Of a stretch of 64,000 nt of DNA, positions 1 to 12,364 are shown one piece after another (the first letter of the stretch is position 1; every line of letters starts with the position of its first letter). The notes below the pieces were generated by a model. The model ran no database searches, had not been told where the DNA came from, and saw nothing but the letters and a program-made list of their open reading frames with translations. The position numbers and the translations under genes were made by a program. Origin of the DNA: Phanerodontia chrysosporium (lineage: Eukaryota; Basidiomycota; Agaricomycetes; Polyporales; Phanerochaetaceae); NCBI GenBank assembly GCA_001910725.1, contig MJGA01000004.1, forward strand, positions 744,001 to 808,000, written 5' to 3'.

Positions 1-351
1 GCCGCGAAGCCGAAGGCTGAGCCGTCCGAGATCGACCACATCACGCACCTCGCGTCGATGCTCATGTCGCTCGGGGACACGGACATCTACTCGAAGACGT
101 ACGAGGAGCTCGTGCGCGCGGTGCGCCGCGCGGGCAAGGTCGACAAGGACTGGATCCCGCCGTCCGCGGACGTCACGTACGAGTACAAGTGGGATGTTCC
201 CGGCGCGCCTGAGGGCGAGGTCTTCGGGCCGTTCAGCGAGGAGGAGATGCAGAGCTGGTACAAGGCGCAGTACTTTGGCGTCGCCGGCGAGAAGATCAAG
301 GTCCGCAGGAAGGGCGGCGAGTGGGGCTCGTGGGACGAGGTCGTCGCATGA
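1..351 (+). CDS. GYF-domain protein, Lin1/CD2BP2-like, C-terminal part
   Basis: The reading frame is open from base 1 and ends at TGA 349-351, so only about 116 C-terminal residues are present. The tail contains a GYF domain: an aromatic start (YEYKWDV), the conserved GPFSEEEMQSWYK core, and QYF in place of the name-giving GYF. Upstream is the helical stretch HLASMLMSLGDTDIYSKTYE, which resembles Lin1/CD2BP2 proteins of the U5 snRNP. In that family the GYF domain sits at the extreme C-terminus and binds proline-rich peptides, as here. Family knowledge suggests a role in tri-snRNP assembly in the nucleus. The 5' end lies outside the window. The gene is convergent with RAD54. Confidence 0.8.
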   Translation, partial: AAKPKAEPSEIDHITHLASMLMSLGDTDIYSKTYEELVRAVRRAGKVDKDWIPPSADVTYEYKWDVPGAPEGEVFGPFSEEEMQSWYKAQYFGVAGEKIKVRRKGGEWGSWDEVVA

Positions 352-552
352 GCAAGTAGACGGTTTGGCTTATTCTCCCTCCAGTTGTCGTTGTGCTTAT
401 CGTCCAGGACAGTGTACGACTCATGTAATATGTATCTCTAGCAAATGCGTCTATTAGGATACCAGTGTACTATGCTACAATGCAGATGGTTAACTCCGAG
501 ATTGCGTGTGTGGTATAGGTGTTACATGCGCAGACGATGAAGATGTGGATGC
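352..552. other. Convergent intergenic spacer
   Basis: About 200 AT-richer bases lie between the stop of the GYF gene and the stop of RAD54. They presumably hold both 3' UTRs. I saw no further gene. Confidence 0.5.
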
Positions 553-3500
553 TCAGTGGCTGATGTACTGGAAGACGAACGAGATCTCAGGAAGGCCTGT
601 CTCGGCACGCAGGAGGTCATCGTGGTTGTTCCTGAGCTCGTCATTCGTGTAGTGGTTCCACCTAATTAAAACATCTCGTGTTAGCTTCAGACGACAGCGG
701 CGAAGGGCAAGAACACGCACGTGCTGGCATCGCCATACAGCAGCGCCTGCGACTTCATGAACTGCTTCCCGTCCTTGCAGCGCTTGCACTTGAACGTCTC
801 ATGCGTCTCGCAGAGCGTTTTGTCGTTGTACTTGAACAGCTGCCGCAGGTTGTCGCGCGAGAAGAACCGCTCGACGTCCTCCTTCTCGTCGACGACGGCG
901 GACGACAGCGACTGCTTCTGCGCCTGCCGCTGAAAGACCTTCTCCTCGATCGTGCCCGTGCAGATGAAGCGATAAACGAAGCCTTCGCGGGGCATCAGCA
1001 TCGTCGGAAATGTTGGGAAGAGTGGAGGTGCTCACATTCTTTCTTCTGTCCGTCACGCCATACACGCGCGAGGGCCTGCTGGTCGGACGCAGGGTTCCAA
1101 TCTACATTGTCGTCAGACAGTGTTCACATATGCAGCGGACGAGCGTACCAGGGTCGAAGAGGATAAGCCTGTTCGCGCCGATGAGGTTGATACCGCAGCC
1201 ACCGGCCTTGCTACTGAGCAAGAAGACAAATTCGGGGCCCTCGGGATTGTTGAACTTGTCGACGACCTCCTGCCTCTTCTTGACGCTCATCTTGCCATCC
1301 AGCCGGAAGTATCCGTAGCTGAGAGACGGGTCATCAGAGGGCCGAGCGACTGAGAGACCGTAGCCGCATACCGCTTGGCTCGCAGCAACTTTTCGAAGAC
1401 ATCCAAAGTACTGGTATAGTTGCTGATGAGGACGATCTTGTCATTCGTCTCCCGCCTCATCTTATCGAGGAACCTGGACCCAGTCGTGAATATCGTCATA
1501 ACGGGAACGGGATACCGACTCACCTTTCGAGGACCAAGAATTTGCCGCTCCACTCCGCGTGGACATCCGCCTGTCGCCCCAACCAGCAGGCAACCGTTCC
1601 TCGAAGACTTTGCACATCTGCATCTCCTTCTCGGCGTCCTTCTTATTGTCCCACTCGTCCTTCCTAGAGTCCTTGCCGATGGGCAGGAGCTCGGGGTGGT
1701 TCACGAGCTTCTTCAGGATGTTGATGGCGACAAGCGGCTTCGCCTCTTTGCCGCGCAGCTCCGCCTTCGTTTGCGGGTGGTCGACGAAATGGCAGTACAG
1801 CTCGCGCTGAATGTCGGACATACGGCAGAACACGACGTGTTCATATTTGACGGGCACTGCAGCGACGTGAGATGCAAGAGCGCACGGGTATCTATCTGAT
1901 ACTCACAGTACTTAGAGAGGAGGTCATTCGTCCGGCGAATGATAAACCTCGAGACCAAGGCTGCGAGCTCCTTAAGTTTCTCTTCACTCTTGGCTTTGGT
2001 TGCGTCAGACGCTTCGGAGTCACGTCCTCGGATGATCGCGTTCTCGAAGTTCTTGCGGAAATCGTTACGTGTCCCGAGATAAGTTGGTAGCGCGAAGCTG
2101 AGCAATGAGAAGTACTCTGTCAGATCGTTCTGCAGAAGTAGTTAGTTCGAGCCATCCAGTTACAGCTCTGTGGGACATGCCTGAATAGGTGTGCCGGTCA
2201 GGACAACCCTCCGTTTGGCGTTCAGTTGGGACAACACCTGCCATGTCTTGGATTCTGACAGCAATGAGCTTAGCCTCAAACCGCGGTCACGTCATATGAC
2301 GAGTACCTGTATTCTTGAGACGATGGCCTTCGTCGCATAAGAGGAGCCCGATCTCAACGGAGCAGAATTGAGGATGCGTCTCGCCCAGTGTCCGCAAGTA
2401 CTCATAAGACGTGACCAGGACTGGTAATCGTCAACTTCACATTCTGCTTCACATTTATATCGTAGGAACATGCCTGGGTTTGTGCAGTTTCGCCCTCGAG
2501 GCTGGTTCATCCAGCGCAGCGCCTTCTCCAAATTGTTCGTACCGTCAAGAAGCACCGTCCCTACGGTCCCTGGACCAAGCCATTTCACTGCCGATGGTCA
2601 ACAAGATTTCGCAGGAGAACATGACTACACATACCAATCTCATTACCCCAGTTCTTGACCAGACTCGCGGGGCAAGCGATGACAGCTCTTTCAGCAGTAG
2701 GCTTCCCAGCGTGTGGCGACTGCTTCAGCAATGTCCACATGAGGGTGATGCACTGCAGGGTCTTTCCTAAACCCATCTCGTCGGCCATAATGCAGCCGTA
2801 CTGATGCTCGACAATCATGCCGGTAGTCGCCTTGTACATGAACTAAACGCGCATCAGGCTTGCATCCAAGAACAAATATTGTCTCATTACCTGTACACCC
2901 TCCACTTGGTGGGGTCGGAGGACCTTACCTAGGCGAGGGTCAATCACTACAGGTACTTTCTTATTCAATTTCTTCTTAGCACCGCCACCCAGAATCTCTT
3001 TCAGACTCTTGTGAGGGTTGTATAGTCCTACAGTCTTCTCGCGGGCTTCCTTTGCGGCACGTTCCTTTTCCTCTTCCGCTTCGCGCTCTTTCCTCTCTTC
3101 GTCCGTTTCCCTATGATCAATAGTTGGGTCGTAAAGTACGATGGCATGGTCCTGCATGGGATCATGCAGTGGACGGGGAATGATATTGGCAATGGGTCGG
3201 ATGCCGAGGGCTACGTTAGACAAAGGTCTCTGCACGTACTCCCCTTCCGCATTCTTTATCGAGGGTATGGAGAAGCGTCTAGATACCTGATCGAAAGGCT
3301 TGGGCTTGAAGACAGGGACGCTCTGAATATTGTTGTCTCGAGGGCCGTCGAGCATGTCCTTCTTCTTCTTTGACTTGGGTGCGTCGTCGTCTTCATCGCC
3401 GTCTGCTTGAGCACCCTTGTAAGATACGCGTTTACGCTTTCTCTGAGGCTGCTCCCGTTGTATCGCGAGGGTTGGTGGCTTGAATGGCTTGTTGACGCGT

Positions 3501-3562
3501 GAGCTTTCGAGCAGTCGGTCTACGGTCTGCCCGTCTGCCGTAGTGGGTGCCCTCTTGAGCAT
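553..3562 (-). CDS. RAD54: RAD54 homologous-recombination DNA translocase
   Basis: Snf2-family ATPase that works with Rad51 in homologous recombination: strand invasion, chromatin remodelling and clearing Rad51 from duplex DNA. The start at 3562 gives a basic N-terminus ([15 protein letters not shown]). Next comes [15 protein letters not shown], then Walker A in [10 protein letters not shown] (about 2760-2785) and the DEGH box in [12 protein letters not shown] (about 2310-2350). Helicase motifs V and VI follow as [20 protein letters not shown] and [15 protein letters not shown]. The last exon encodes [11 protein letters not shown] through [10 protein letters not shown] and the stop at 553. 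Several short introns interrupt the gene, including one with acceptor TTAG just before WNHY. All core motifs look intact. It is transcribed away from the chromodomain gene across a 284 bp shared promoter region. RDH54 is the alternative, but the N-terminal and C-terminal patterns fit Rad54 better. Confidence 0.93.
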
Positions 3563-3846
3563 GATGAGTGGTAGATTGAGATTGGGTGTGAATATATAAG
3601 CTAGCAGAAAAGGAACGGTTATTCAGGGCAGTTGCCCTGGGAGCAAGAGAGATGGTGGTAGCAGGGCAAGGGAGAGAAAGACGCGATCAACGGCTCAGAG
3701 GCGCAGACGCCCATTGACCACGCGTTCTAGTCACGTGCTATGCGTGACCGCCCATTCGCCCGGGCGTCTCTTGGGTGCGCGGGCGTCTGAGCTTTCTCAC
3801 CCAACCTCCCGAGTCTCAGCACAAGCCCGGCGCAGCTGCACCCACC
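3563..3846. promoter_or_regulatory. Bidirectional promoter region, RAD54 / chromodomain gene
   Basis: A 284 bp gap between two divergent start codons. It contains purine-rich tracts (GAGAGA-type) near 3645-3680 and a CACGTG-like TCACGTGCTA near 3732. No experimentally known element is recognised; promoter function is inferred from position only. Confidence 0.4.
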
Positions 3847-6534
3847 ATGAGCGAAGAGGAGGAGTACGAAGTCGGTATGGCGGTCTCGCATACCACGTTT
3901 GAGCCGCTCTAAACCTTGCACGGCGTAGAGTCGATCCTTCGTGCGAAAGTCGTGAAGAAGGGTGTGCGCAAGATTTGGGTGAGTGCCCGTCCTGTGATGG
4001 ATTATTGGCGCGCTGTTGACCACAATATACAGCATTACCACGTCAAGGTGATGCATTGCCATCTTACATTCGTGTCTACTCCTTCTGATCAACGGATATC
4101 ATTTGTAGTGGAAAGGCTACGACCAGGACGCCAACACGTGAGTTTCGCCGCGACACGCTTCTGGTGACACCAATCAACGCGTCTTATGTGTAGATGGGAA
4201 CCTTTCGAAAGTTTTGAAGGGTCGGAGCACCTAATTGAGGGTTTCTGGGAGCGTATAGGTGGCAACCGCGATTACAGACGTCTGGACTTGTTCAAGGTCG
4301 GCGAAGAAGTATTCCCTGTCGGACCTCCTGGCAGTGCGTCCGGGTTCACATCAAGTTGCACTACTTGTTCTCACTGTGTGGTTTCTAGAAATCAAAGGCA
4401 GGAAGAGTGCGGTGCAGGATAAATCAAAGAGTCCTCTGCGACCACAACCACCGAAGCGCAAGCCCACAGATTCCGAAGGAGAGGTGCAATCCCTCATCAA
4501 CGAGGATGTCCAGGAAGTCGTGACGCGGCCGGTTAGCACGCGGAAGCGACGCACAAGTAACGTGGATGAGGCTGCCGAAGCTCCTTCGCCAAAACGACGA
4601 CGTGCGCGAGGTGCTGTAGAGATAGCCGACACAGACGAAGAGGACGAAAGCATATCGAAGGCGCCTACCTCTACCAGGCGCACCAGGCCCTCCGCGTCGA
4701 CATCTTCAGTCACTAAACCCTCCACCAGTGGCCGCGTGACCCGTGCTGCTACATCTCCCGCCAAGCCAGCTCCCAAGGCCCAAAGCGCGTCGCAAGACCG
4801 CCGAAAAGCTCCGCGCCGGAAGCCTGTAGAGCCTGAGGTGATCGAGATCGATACCACCGACTCTGAGGAGGAAGCTGTCCCGGAGACCTCGCGTTCGAAC
4901 TTAGCGGACGAATCTGGGAACGCCACGCCTATGGAGGAGCCCGTGGATAAGCCTAAGGGCAAAACCAACGGCGCCGCGAAACCGCTTTCCCGTAAGCTTC
5001 GCACATTGGCGAAGCCTCCTGCGGACGCTCCTGTGAAGACGAATCGCACTCCTCGTGCTGTCAAGTCTCAGTCCATGACCAAGCAAGACGGCGATGCGGC
5101 GCAGGGCCCACCGACCCCCAACAGTACCGCGTCGCCGACAGCGCCGCGTCCGAAGATCCCAGGCTCGCGCGCTGGCCCTGGACGCAGCTCAAAGGGCATA
5201 CTGGATGCGGTAGTGCAGCCCCCGCGCCCGAACATCACACCGCGCCCGCAACGCACCCACACCGCCACCCCTGCCGCTCGTCCTGTACCTGGACGCACGC
5301 CGCGGAGAATGACGCCACGCCCGCGTGGGGACTCCGTGGACTCGATGGCTGTGGACGAGTACCTTCCGCCATTGACCACCGAAGATCTCGACCGCCTTGC
5401 AAGTTTGAGCCAGCCGAATGCTGTTCCGTCAACATCGGCACCTGCACCTGAACCTGCAGCTACTGCGCTGAGCAGGATGTGACATCGGAGAGGGACGCTG
5501 ACGGCGAAGTCGATCACGACTTTGTTGAGGGTGCCACTGCAGATGAGGCAGTACTTGATCCTCAGGACGCGAAGACAGACTCCCCAGACGCGGTGGCAGA
5601 GGATCAGGTTATGGGAGAGCCTGAGGCGCATGAAGAGTGAGTCCGAGTCTGTATACATGCTGATACTGTATGGTTTACAACAACTATAGGTCGCCGAAGG
5701 AGCCGGAGCCTGTAGTCCCGCCTGCCCCGAAGGAGCCCCTCATCAACCCGATCGACGAGCCTCTAGGCAATGGTGCTTTTAAACGGCCGAGTAGCGGTTT
5801 CGCTTCGTGGTCAAAGTTGACCACCATCTTCGACAACCCGTGAGTTGCACAGGTATACAAGTCGCGATACATAACTAAGGCAGATGTAGCGTTTTGGGTA
5901 CTGCTGATCACTCTCCGGCCACACCTACGGCAGCAGAGTAAGCCGCCCCTCTCCTATGTGCTGAAAGATACTGACTCGCTCATCAGGGCTGAAACAACAA
6001 CACCTGTTCTTCTTGTCCCTGTTACCCCATCCGTCCGCATACCTGTGATTCTGGAAGAGATCCAACCATCGTCCGAATCCTCACGCAAGCGCCTCGATGA
6101 GATTGCTGCTGTCGTTCAAACTACGACTCAAGGCGCGCCGGGCAAGTTCTACAAAGGCCAACCTGTGGAGAGCCTTATGAAGGCCTTCGCATGCGGCGGC
6201 TCCAGTGCCCGAGTGCATCTCCAAGATGGTGCCGACGCGGGCGTGAAAGAGCATTTTGAGCGATTCCAGTCGAAGCTGAAGGATGGCAGTGTGGTGAGTA
6301 CACCTCAACTGATGCTTGCATTTCCACTGCTCACCATTGCGAACATAGTTTGTCGCAGTTTTCGGATCATATGTACTCGTATTCTGTGCATCCACGAACA
6401 GCGAGTTCACAGCCAAGCTCGGTATCTCACCCAATCTCGCCGCTGCAAGTGAAAACGTATTCGTCTCGGAGGTGCTCATCGCCGACGATTCGGCCTATGT
6501 GGAGGCTATTATGGGCGCGGAAGACGAGTTCTAG
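3847..6534 (+). CDS. Chromodomain protein (heterochromatin-type reader)
   Basis: Starts MSEEEEYEV at 3847, an acidic N-terminus typical of HP1-like readers. Splicing four small exons gives an uninterrupted chromodomain at about residues 8-60: VESILRAKVVKKGVRKIW, HYHVK, WKGYDQDANT, WEPFESFEG. The aromatic-cage residues (Y, W, W) are present, so methyl-lysine binding is expected. A long, low-complexity basic/acidic region follows (PKRRRARG-type NLS, many S/T/P, residues about 110-480). The C-terminal segment from GKFYKGQPVESLMKAF to IMGAEDEF contains a hydrophobic core (VFVAVFGSYVLVFCAS). I do not recognise that segment as a canonical chromoshadow domain. Introns lie near 3873-3930, 3979-4032, 4048-4110, 4140-4193 and further downstream. 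The binding partner is unknown. Confidence 0.75.
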
Positions 6535-7314
6535 TCGTGGGTCATGGCTATGTACGCGTGTAGGAATACTTGTCACAAACCTGTTTACCCTGCTCACTCT
6601 CTCACTAATTGGAACACTGCAGCATATATTTTCTTTTTGTCTCGAACATGCTCTTTACTGTATCTGACTGTGCAGTGACAGCCCGCGACGGTGAAATACA
6701 ACTTGCACTACGTTAGCGAAAAGGTAAACCCTTCGCTCGCTCTTACGTCCTTCGACACCACTTCTATGGTTTTTGCAGCGCCAGCTGTCACGCTAGCGAA
6801 CCCTGGTTGAGTTTTCACCGACACATCGAAACCCGGCCATCGCAAGATACCAGTGCTCTTCCTGGAAGATTCTGCGCTCCCAAAACCATGCCCTTCGTGC
6901 CTCCACAGCAAATGGAGTGAATGAAGTCCCTCATCGTTGAGACTGTCTCCGAGTCGCGCGCAAAGCAGGGTGCCCAAGCCACGGGCCATGCTTTGCTTCT
7001 CGCGGAGCTGGTAGATCATATTTGCAGCCATGCCTCTTAGCTAATGGCTAGCGGAGATGTGGTAGAAGTACCGGTTGAACTGATGGACGAGCGCAGCTCG
7101 GTGGTGGAGAACAGACGGTGGATAATGACTACGAGATGACATTCCAGTACCTCATGGAGGTGATGAATATAGATACTCGGGTAGTGAAACATGCAGAAAT
7201 ACAAATGTCCGATATGCGTGTGTGATTGGTATATAGAGTATCGATGAGGGCATCGCAGTTTATGTGCAAGGAATGGATGATAAGCAGTCGTGTGATATTC
7301 CAAGAGCATCCGCT
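6535..7314. other. Gene-poor stretch between chromodomain gene and protease
   Basis: Nothing recognisable. A minus-strand frame of 107 codons ends at 6708 (starts MAANMIYQLREKQSMARGLG). Further minus-strand peptide-like pieces (ALVHQFNRYFYHISA near 7070) could be exons of one small unknown gene, but I could not join them into a convincing model. The right part probably includes the 3' UTR of the protease. Confidence 0.35.
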
Positions 7315-9282
7315 TCACAATAGGAGAGTCAATAAGCCATGGGCAATCATGATTGAGAAAGTAGAAACGAATGTAGGTAGCACTGTGAATGACCGTCGTG
7401 TGGCGTTTTGTAGAGGGCTCGCTTGTTGCGCTGCTTTTCGCGCAGTGATTCGCGCGGTATTGAGCGCGGCGAATTCTTCAGCAGCAGCAGTGGCGTTCGT
7501 GGTCTGTTCCTCAACTTGATTGTCATTGGTCATCTTAGCCAAGGGTCGCCGAATTACGCACGCTGAGTAGTTGGATATACGGCGGCACGTCGTCCTGGCG
7601 CGTCCAGTTTCCGAAATAGTACAACACGTACGCGTTTCGGTGAAATGTGTCGCCGAGGATGGCATCTGCACATCCAGTCAGCGATACAACCTCATAAGCG
7701 GAAGCGACTGAAGGTGCCTACCGACATATCCAGGCGATGTATAGCTGAATGCGCTAATGCAAATCATGGCGTCCGCATCCGCGCGGGGTTCCTCACCCAC
7801 TTCCGGTATAATAACAGCGTCAATAGGGTGAATGGGAAACATTCGGCCCCTGTTCGGGACTCAGTCAGGCCTTGAAGGGCAGCAAAGATAAAGAAGGGCG
7901 TACCCGATAATGACGCTGATGTTTGTGAGTGTGTCACACGGAAGCGTGTATTGACAACAACCGTCAAATTCTGCACCTGGCAAGTCCTTGTACAACGCAT
8001 CAACGACTTCGGGTGGTGCCAGCGCTGCTGATGCATGAGATAGGTGATATTGCAGCATCCTTCATGACGACTCACCGCGCGCAGTGCCAGTGTCGAAGAG
8101 TGTGAGCATCTGCGGCGGACTGTCCGGCAGTCTAATAGAGCAGAATTAGAGCTAGGTCCATTCCAAAACGGAGCCCACATACATTTTACTGGTGTCTATA
8201 ACCGCATGACCGTTAACGACGAAGCCATCGATAACGGTAGCCCATGCATTGTCGAGAAGAACAGGTAGTTGTTCGGCATCTTGGATTTCTGGCCAATTAT
8301 CCGAAACCTCGCCTGACGGAGCACAAGGTGAACGCTCGGCAGTTCCCCGCGTCCATGATGAGCACAAGTACTGACCGACAGTCAAGATGCCGCCTGCGGT
8401 GTCATCATGTAGGGGAGCTCGAGATAGCAGGAACGTCATGTAGTTGTCGACATCAGGGTGAGTATCGTACAGCTAAACGGTCTCAGTGGCATGGATAGAT
8501 TATGCTTGAACTTTATACGCACGTTGTTCATCAAAGGGCTTTCGTTCAGCCCAGGATCGCTACCCTTGCTCTGTATAACGCTACTGGAGGTTGAGGCTGG
8601 TCTATGCACCACCGTATATACGGTTAGCTGCGTACTCTGAACAGCGGAAGCCAGTCAGACATACGCTCCAAGCCAATAAGTCCGCTGATCCCGGTACCCT
8701 CCGTCGCATTCGTGCCCACAGCATCAACTAATACGATCGTCAGTATGAATGCCCACAAACCACGTAGGATAAACATACTCATCGCTTGGCCAGAGATAGT
8801 AAAGTTACCAAAAGTGACATCGACAACAAGGATGGGCCGCCTGCACAGGTGGAATCGCTGTATGGCTCACATTCAGTGCGTCTGTCAGGTAGTGCGTACG
8901 CAACTCACAGATAGCAACTCGTCGCAGTCAGCCCGGTGTTCGTGGCGTTGGCAAAGGATGCATTATTTGGTGCGAGAGAGCTATCCACCCAAAAGTCAGA
9001 GCTACCGGTGTCTAGCTGCGCCTGTTTCGACCGTTCAGCACTTTGCTTTCCTGACAAAGGCGTTGTGGAGAGGCTCACAGTGAAATTCACTCCTTGCACC
9101 GTGATTTCGGCCGCGTAGACATTGTTGTTCAGGTTCTGGAAGCCGAAGAGGTCGTCTGCGTTAAGGGTAGCCACGGCACGCGCATGCCGCGCTGGAAACG
9201 TGCGGATCCTCCGAAACGGTATGTTGACCGCGGTAGCGTGCCAGGCACAGGCAGCGACGATGCCTACCACTGCAGCCTTCAT
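7315..9282 (-). CDS. Secreted/anchored A1-family aspartic protease
   Basis: Pepsin-like endopeptidase of the basidiomycete polyporopepsin type. The chosen start MKAAVVGIVAACAWHATA (9282) gives a clean signal peptide; an upstream Met at 9312 would add ten basic residues. The first catalytic Asp is in LDTGSSDFWVDSS and the second in LTLFDTGTAR (about 8090). Also visible are GNFTISGQAM, DAVGTNATEGTGISGLIGL, FPIHPIDAVIIPE and the C-terminal ILGDTFHRNAYVLYYFGNW. At least six introns interrupt it. In the GNW frame translation stops at 7535. The other frame continues through an EEFAALNTARITARKAA-like tail into a hydrophobic end (FVSTFSIMIAHGLLTLLL) that looks like a GPI or membrane anchor. A very short intron or a one-base indel near 7540-7570 is needed to join them. 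Catalytic identity is secure; the 3' end is not. Confidence 0.8.
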
Positions 9283-10057
9283 CCTTCTCGCTCTGTCGCG
9301 CCTTCGCGCCACTTAGCCTGTGCCTAGTCGGTGGTCAGAACAAGCCCTCAGTACGCTGGTGAAGGAAGAAGTCGAACCTAGAACCGTCGCGAAGTAAGTC
9401 CGCGCATGTGCTTGCTGTTCCCACTGGCACCGCATCCCTGAGCATCGTATTTATGAACAACAGCCGGGCGCCTCGCACCCTGCTTCGTGCTTGTTTTGTG
9501 ATGACATGACAGTTCGGCGACCCATGCGAGATAGCGCGGCTGACCTCTCTGGGGATGTGCAGCGGGCCTTCTGGGCCGCCTGACCTTTAAGCGTGGAATG
9601 CATAGGCCTCATGGATGTTTTGCCAAAGCTACGCGTCATCGCAAGTGATGCTTGATGATGACCGAGGATAACAGTGCCGTCGTCGGTCAGGTACGCAGGA
9701 GTCACCGTGGGAGGAAGACGGTCCTGTTCGCGCTGACATATGCAACGCATGCGCAGTTCGCTGTGGGAAGATGTGGTCATTGTGGTCGACTTAGATGTTG
9801 AGAGCCTAGATAGGTTAGCCATCAGAAACTACGTTTCCGCGGAATGTTCATTTACGAAAGCGTCTTGTGTTACCTTTGCCTGCGCCGCAGTCACTCTTCT
9901 GGACTGTGGGACCGATGAAGTAGCATGCGTTCCGATTCCATTAACGCACAGCAGAGCTGTGCACGCGCAGAAGGAATTTAACATATCAAACGGAGGAGAC
10001 AAAACGTGAGAATATTGTACAGAGAGATATCTTGATGGAAAGAACCTCCTACTACGA
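9283..10057. other. Intergenic region upstream of the protease
   Basis: 775 bp between the protease start and the CENP-C stop. A 123-codon minus-strand open frame (9451-9822, starts MANLSRLSTSKSTT) matches nothing I know and has no clear splice context. I call no gene here. Confidence 0.4.
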
Positions 10058-12152
10058 TCACCGCGACGGTGAGTTCACAAATGTCGGAGAGCGATCTTCG
10101 CGATCGCCGTCGAGTTCTTCTTTCTCAACCTTGCGGGCTTGGGCGAAGAAGAGGCGGGCGTCACGGTCAGAGACGTTGTGAATGACATACATATTTCCTA
10201 CGAGACGTCATGAGGATCGATCTGCACGGAGATCAATCGTAGCTTACCTCGAGGAACATAGAACATGCCACCTGTGGTGATAATAAAACTGGTACGATGA
10301 ATAGTGACCTTGACGCCACCCTCGATGACATAGAAAATCTGAAGGACACGTTAATACAAGAAAAGAGCACAGTCGGGTGCAGCCACTCACGAAGCTGTTG
10401 TCCTTCGTGCTCTTCGTGGGCTTGGAGCCCTCAGGGGGGATGAGGAGTTGCCCAGCAGCCAAGAAGGAGCCATCGCTGAACATCTTCTGGAACTTGAAGT
10501 TCGCGTTCGCAGCGTCTCGGAGGTTGACCATCTTGGCGGTGAAGGCAACACCTGCAGAAAGATGAGTCTCTGTAGACGATACTGGATCCTGAATACTCAC
10601 GAGTCTCGACTTCCTGTCCCGTCACGTAATCAGTGACCACAGCACTTGGATTGGTCTCGTCGTCCCAACCCTCTTCAGGATTCCAGAAGATGGGAGGCTC
10701 GCTCTCTTCTTTAGCTTTAGTCTTGCTAGTCGGTTTGCGTTTGCGTTTATGCTTTGCGCCAAGGGGCTTCGGCTCCTCTTTGGGAATCCGGCGTATCTCC
10801 TTGATAGTCGGCACGTACTGAACCCCTGACTCGCGGCGGCCGTAGACAACCTTCTCGCAACGCCACCAATCCAAGGCGCATAGCGCATACGCTTGCTTCG
10901 TCGCAAGCCATTCTCGTCGACGTTCACATCATGTATCGCTGTAATATCTCAATATATGCGCCTAAATGGATAGCTGGCCGGAACATACCTTCGCTGAGGA
11001 CATTCTCTTTCTTGCGTGGTCGGCCTTTCTTGGGCTTCGAACCTTCCTGCTCCTCAGGGTTCTCTTTACGCGCCTTCTTCTTCGTTCGCCCTTCTCCGTG
11101 CTGTCTTCCTCATCCCGCTGACGAATCTCTCCTCTCTGAGGAGACTCAAACTCGTCCTGATGCATGTCGAAGTCCTCTTCGGGCTGATGGTCGACCTCAT
11201 CCATCCCTTGCGCAATCTCATCTTCAAGCCCGTCATCCTGTTGCAGTTCCGGTTCCTCCGGGACCATCCGCATCTTGCTCTTTGCCTTTGTCTTCGCCTG
11301 TTTACCACTCATATGTCTCTCGACTTCTTCCTCCTCACCCTGACTGTCATCCACCTGCATCTCCTCGTCGTGTTGACCTTGGTCCTGATCTTGGTCAGCC
11401 TCCTCGGGAGTGGCACGGGCGAAGCTCTTCCGGCTGGCAGCCAATGAGTGCTTGCGGGATGCTACGGGCGTGCGCTCATTGTCAGTCTCGATATCTGCAA
11501 CGGTAAGGTCGTGGTCCTCGTAACCACCCTCGTATGGCGGAACGTCATAATCCCCCGCCTCTGAGCCGTCTACATCGAAGTCATCTCCTCGGCTAGACCG
11601 TGCGAGGTGTGAGGGGCCAGAAGAGAGGGCAAATCCGAGAGAGGTCCGCCTCGCAAACCCGGGCGAGCTATAACGTGGCGACGGTACCTTGTCGAAGTCG
11701 ACGTCGGAGATCTGTGCCACCGGCCGCGAGGACGACCCTACGCGCTGGACACTGGATGTAATGCTAGCAATGCGGGCGTGCGCGAAATATCGTGCAGGGC
11801 TATTAGGGTTACCTATGAAGCAATGAGGCAATATAAAGCAGGGCATGACAACGTTTTGCTCACTGTCATCAAGCTCCATAGACATCTCACCGTCATCTTC
11901 CTCCTCTTCTGGTACCGCCGGGGCCTTCGGTCGCCGCTTCTTGCCCTGTACCTTGGGCTTCGGGGGCGTACGGAGGTCGGCTTGTCCCATAAGCTTCTCA
12001 AATGGCTCAAAACCATCGGAGTCGTGCTCGATGATGCCAACGGCGAGGCCTGTACGTTTCCCGTGCTGTAGGTCGTCCGCTCGATAGGGAATGTATTTCT
12101 GTGGGCCACGGCGGTTGAGGCCCATGCTACTCTTGCGTGCAGATGTCGGCAT
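10058..12152 (-). CDS. MIF2: CENP-C / Mif2 kinetochore protein
   Basis: Inner-kinetochore protein that binds CENP-A nucleosomes and links them to the Mis12 complex. The start at 12152 (MPTSARKSSMGLNRRGPQKY) opens a conserved N-terminal block (IPYRADDLQHGKRTG, FEPFEKLMGQAD). About 300 residues of acidic/basic low complexity follow. Then comes the diagnostic CENP-C motif RRSKRMRYAPLDWWRCEKVV (about 10850-10915). The C-terminus is a cupin dimerisation fold (MFSDGSFLAAGQLLIPPEG, IFYVIEGGVKVTIH, TTGGMFYVPRG, VIHNVSDRDARLFFAQARK), ending at TGA 10058. An upstream in-frame ATG at 12272 reads through a trinucleotide repeat and is unlikely to be used. It is divergent from the tRNA thiouridylase gene, 212 bp apart. 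Confidence 0.92.
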
Positions 12153-12192
12153 TGTCGTCAATATTTCTCGAGATAGTGCATGTGCTGCTTGA

Positions 12193-12218
12193 TCGTCGTC
12201 GTCGTCGTAGTAGTAGTA
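12193..12218. repeat. (CGT)n/(AGT)n microsatellite
   Basis: A run of GTC/GTA triplets immediately upstream of the CENP-C start, on the CENP-C/thiouridylase bidirectional promoter. It is probably length-variable. Confidence 0.7.
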
Positions 12219-12364
12219 CAATATGTGGCAGGAATGTCGACCCCTCGCAGTTGAGAGCAGCAGCCGAGTCACGTGGGGTTGGTCCCGCGACGCGTCTCGG
12301 GACGAGCGTCTAATAGCCGAATGCGGCGGGGAATCTTTCGGCGCCCAAGAAAGAACTTGAGCTC

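Noticed and set aside
9451..9822. 123-codon minus-strand frame upstream of the protease
   Set aside because: No recognisable motif and no conserved context.
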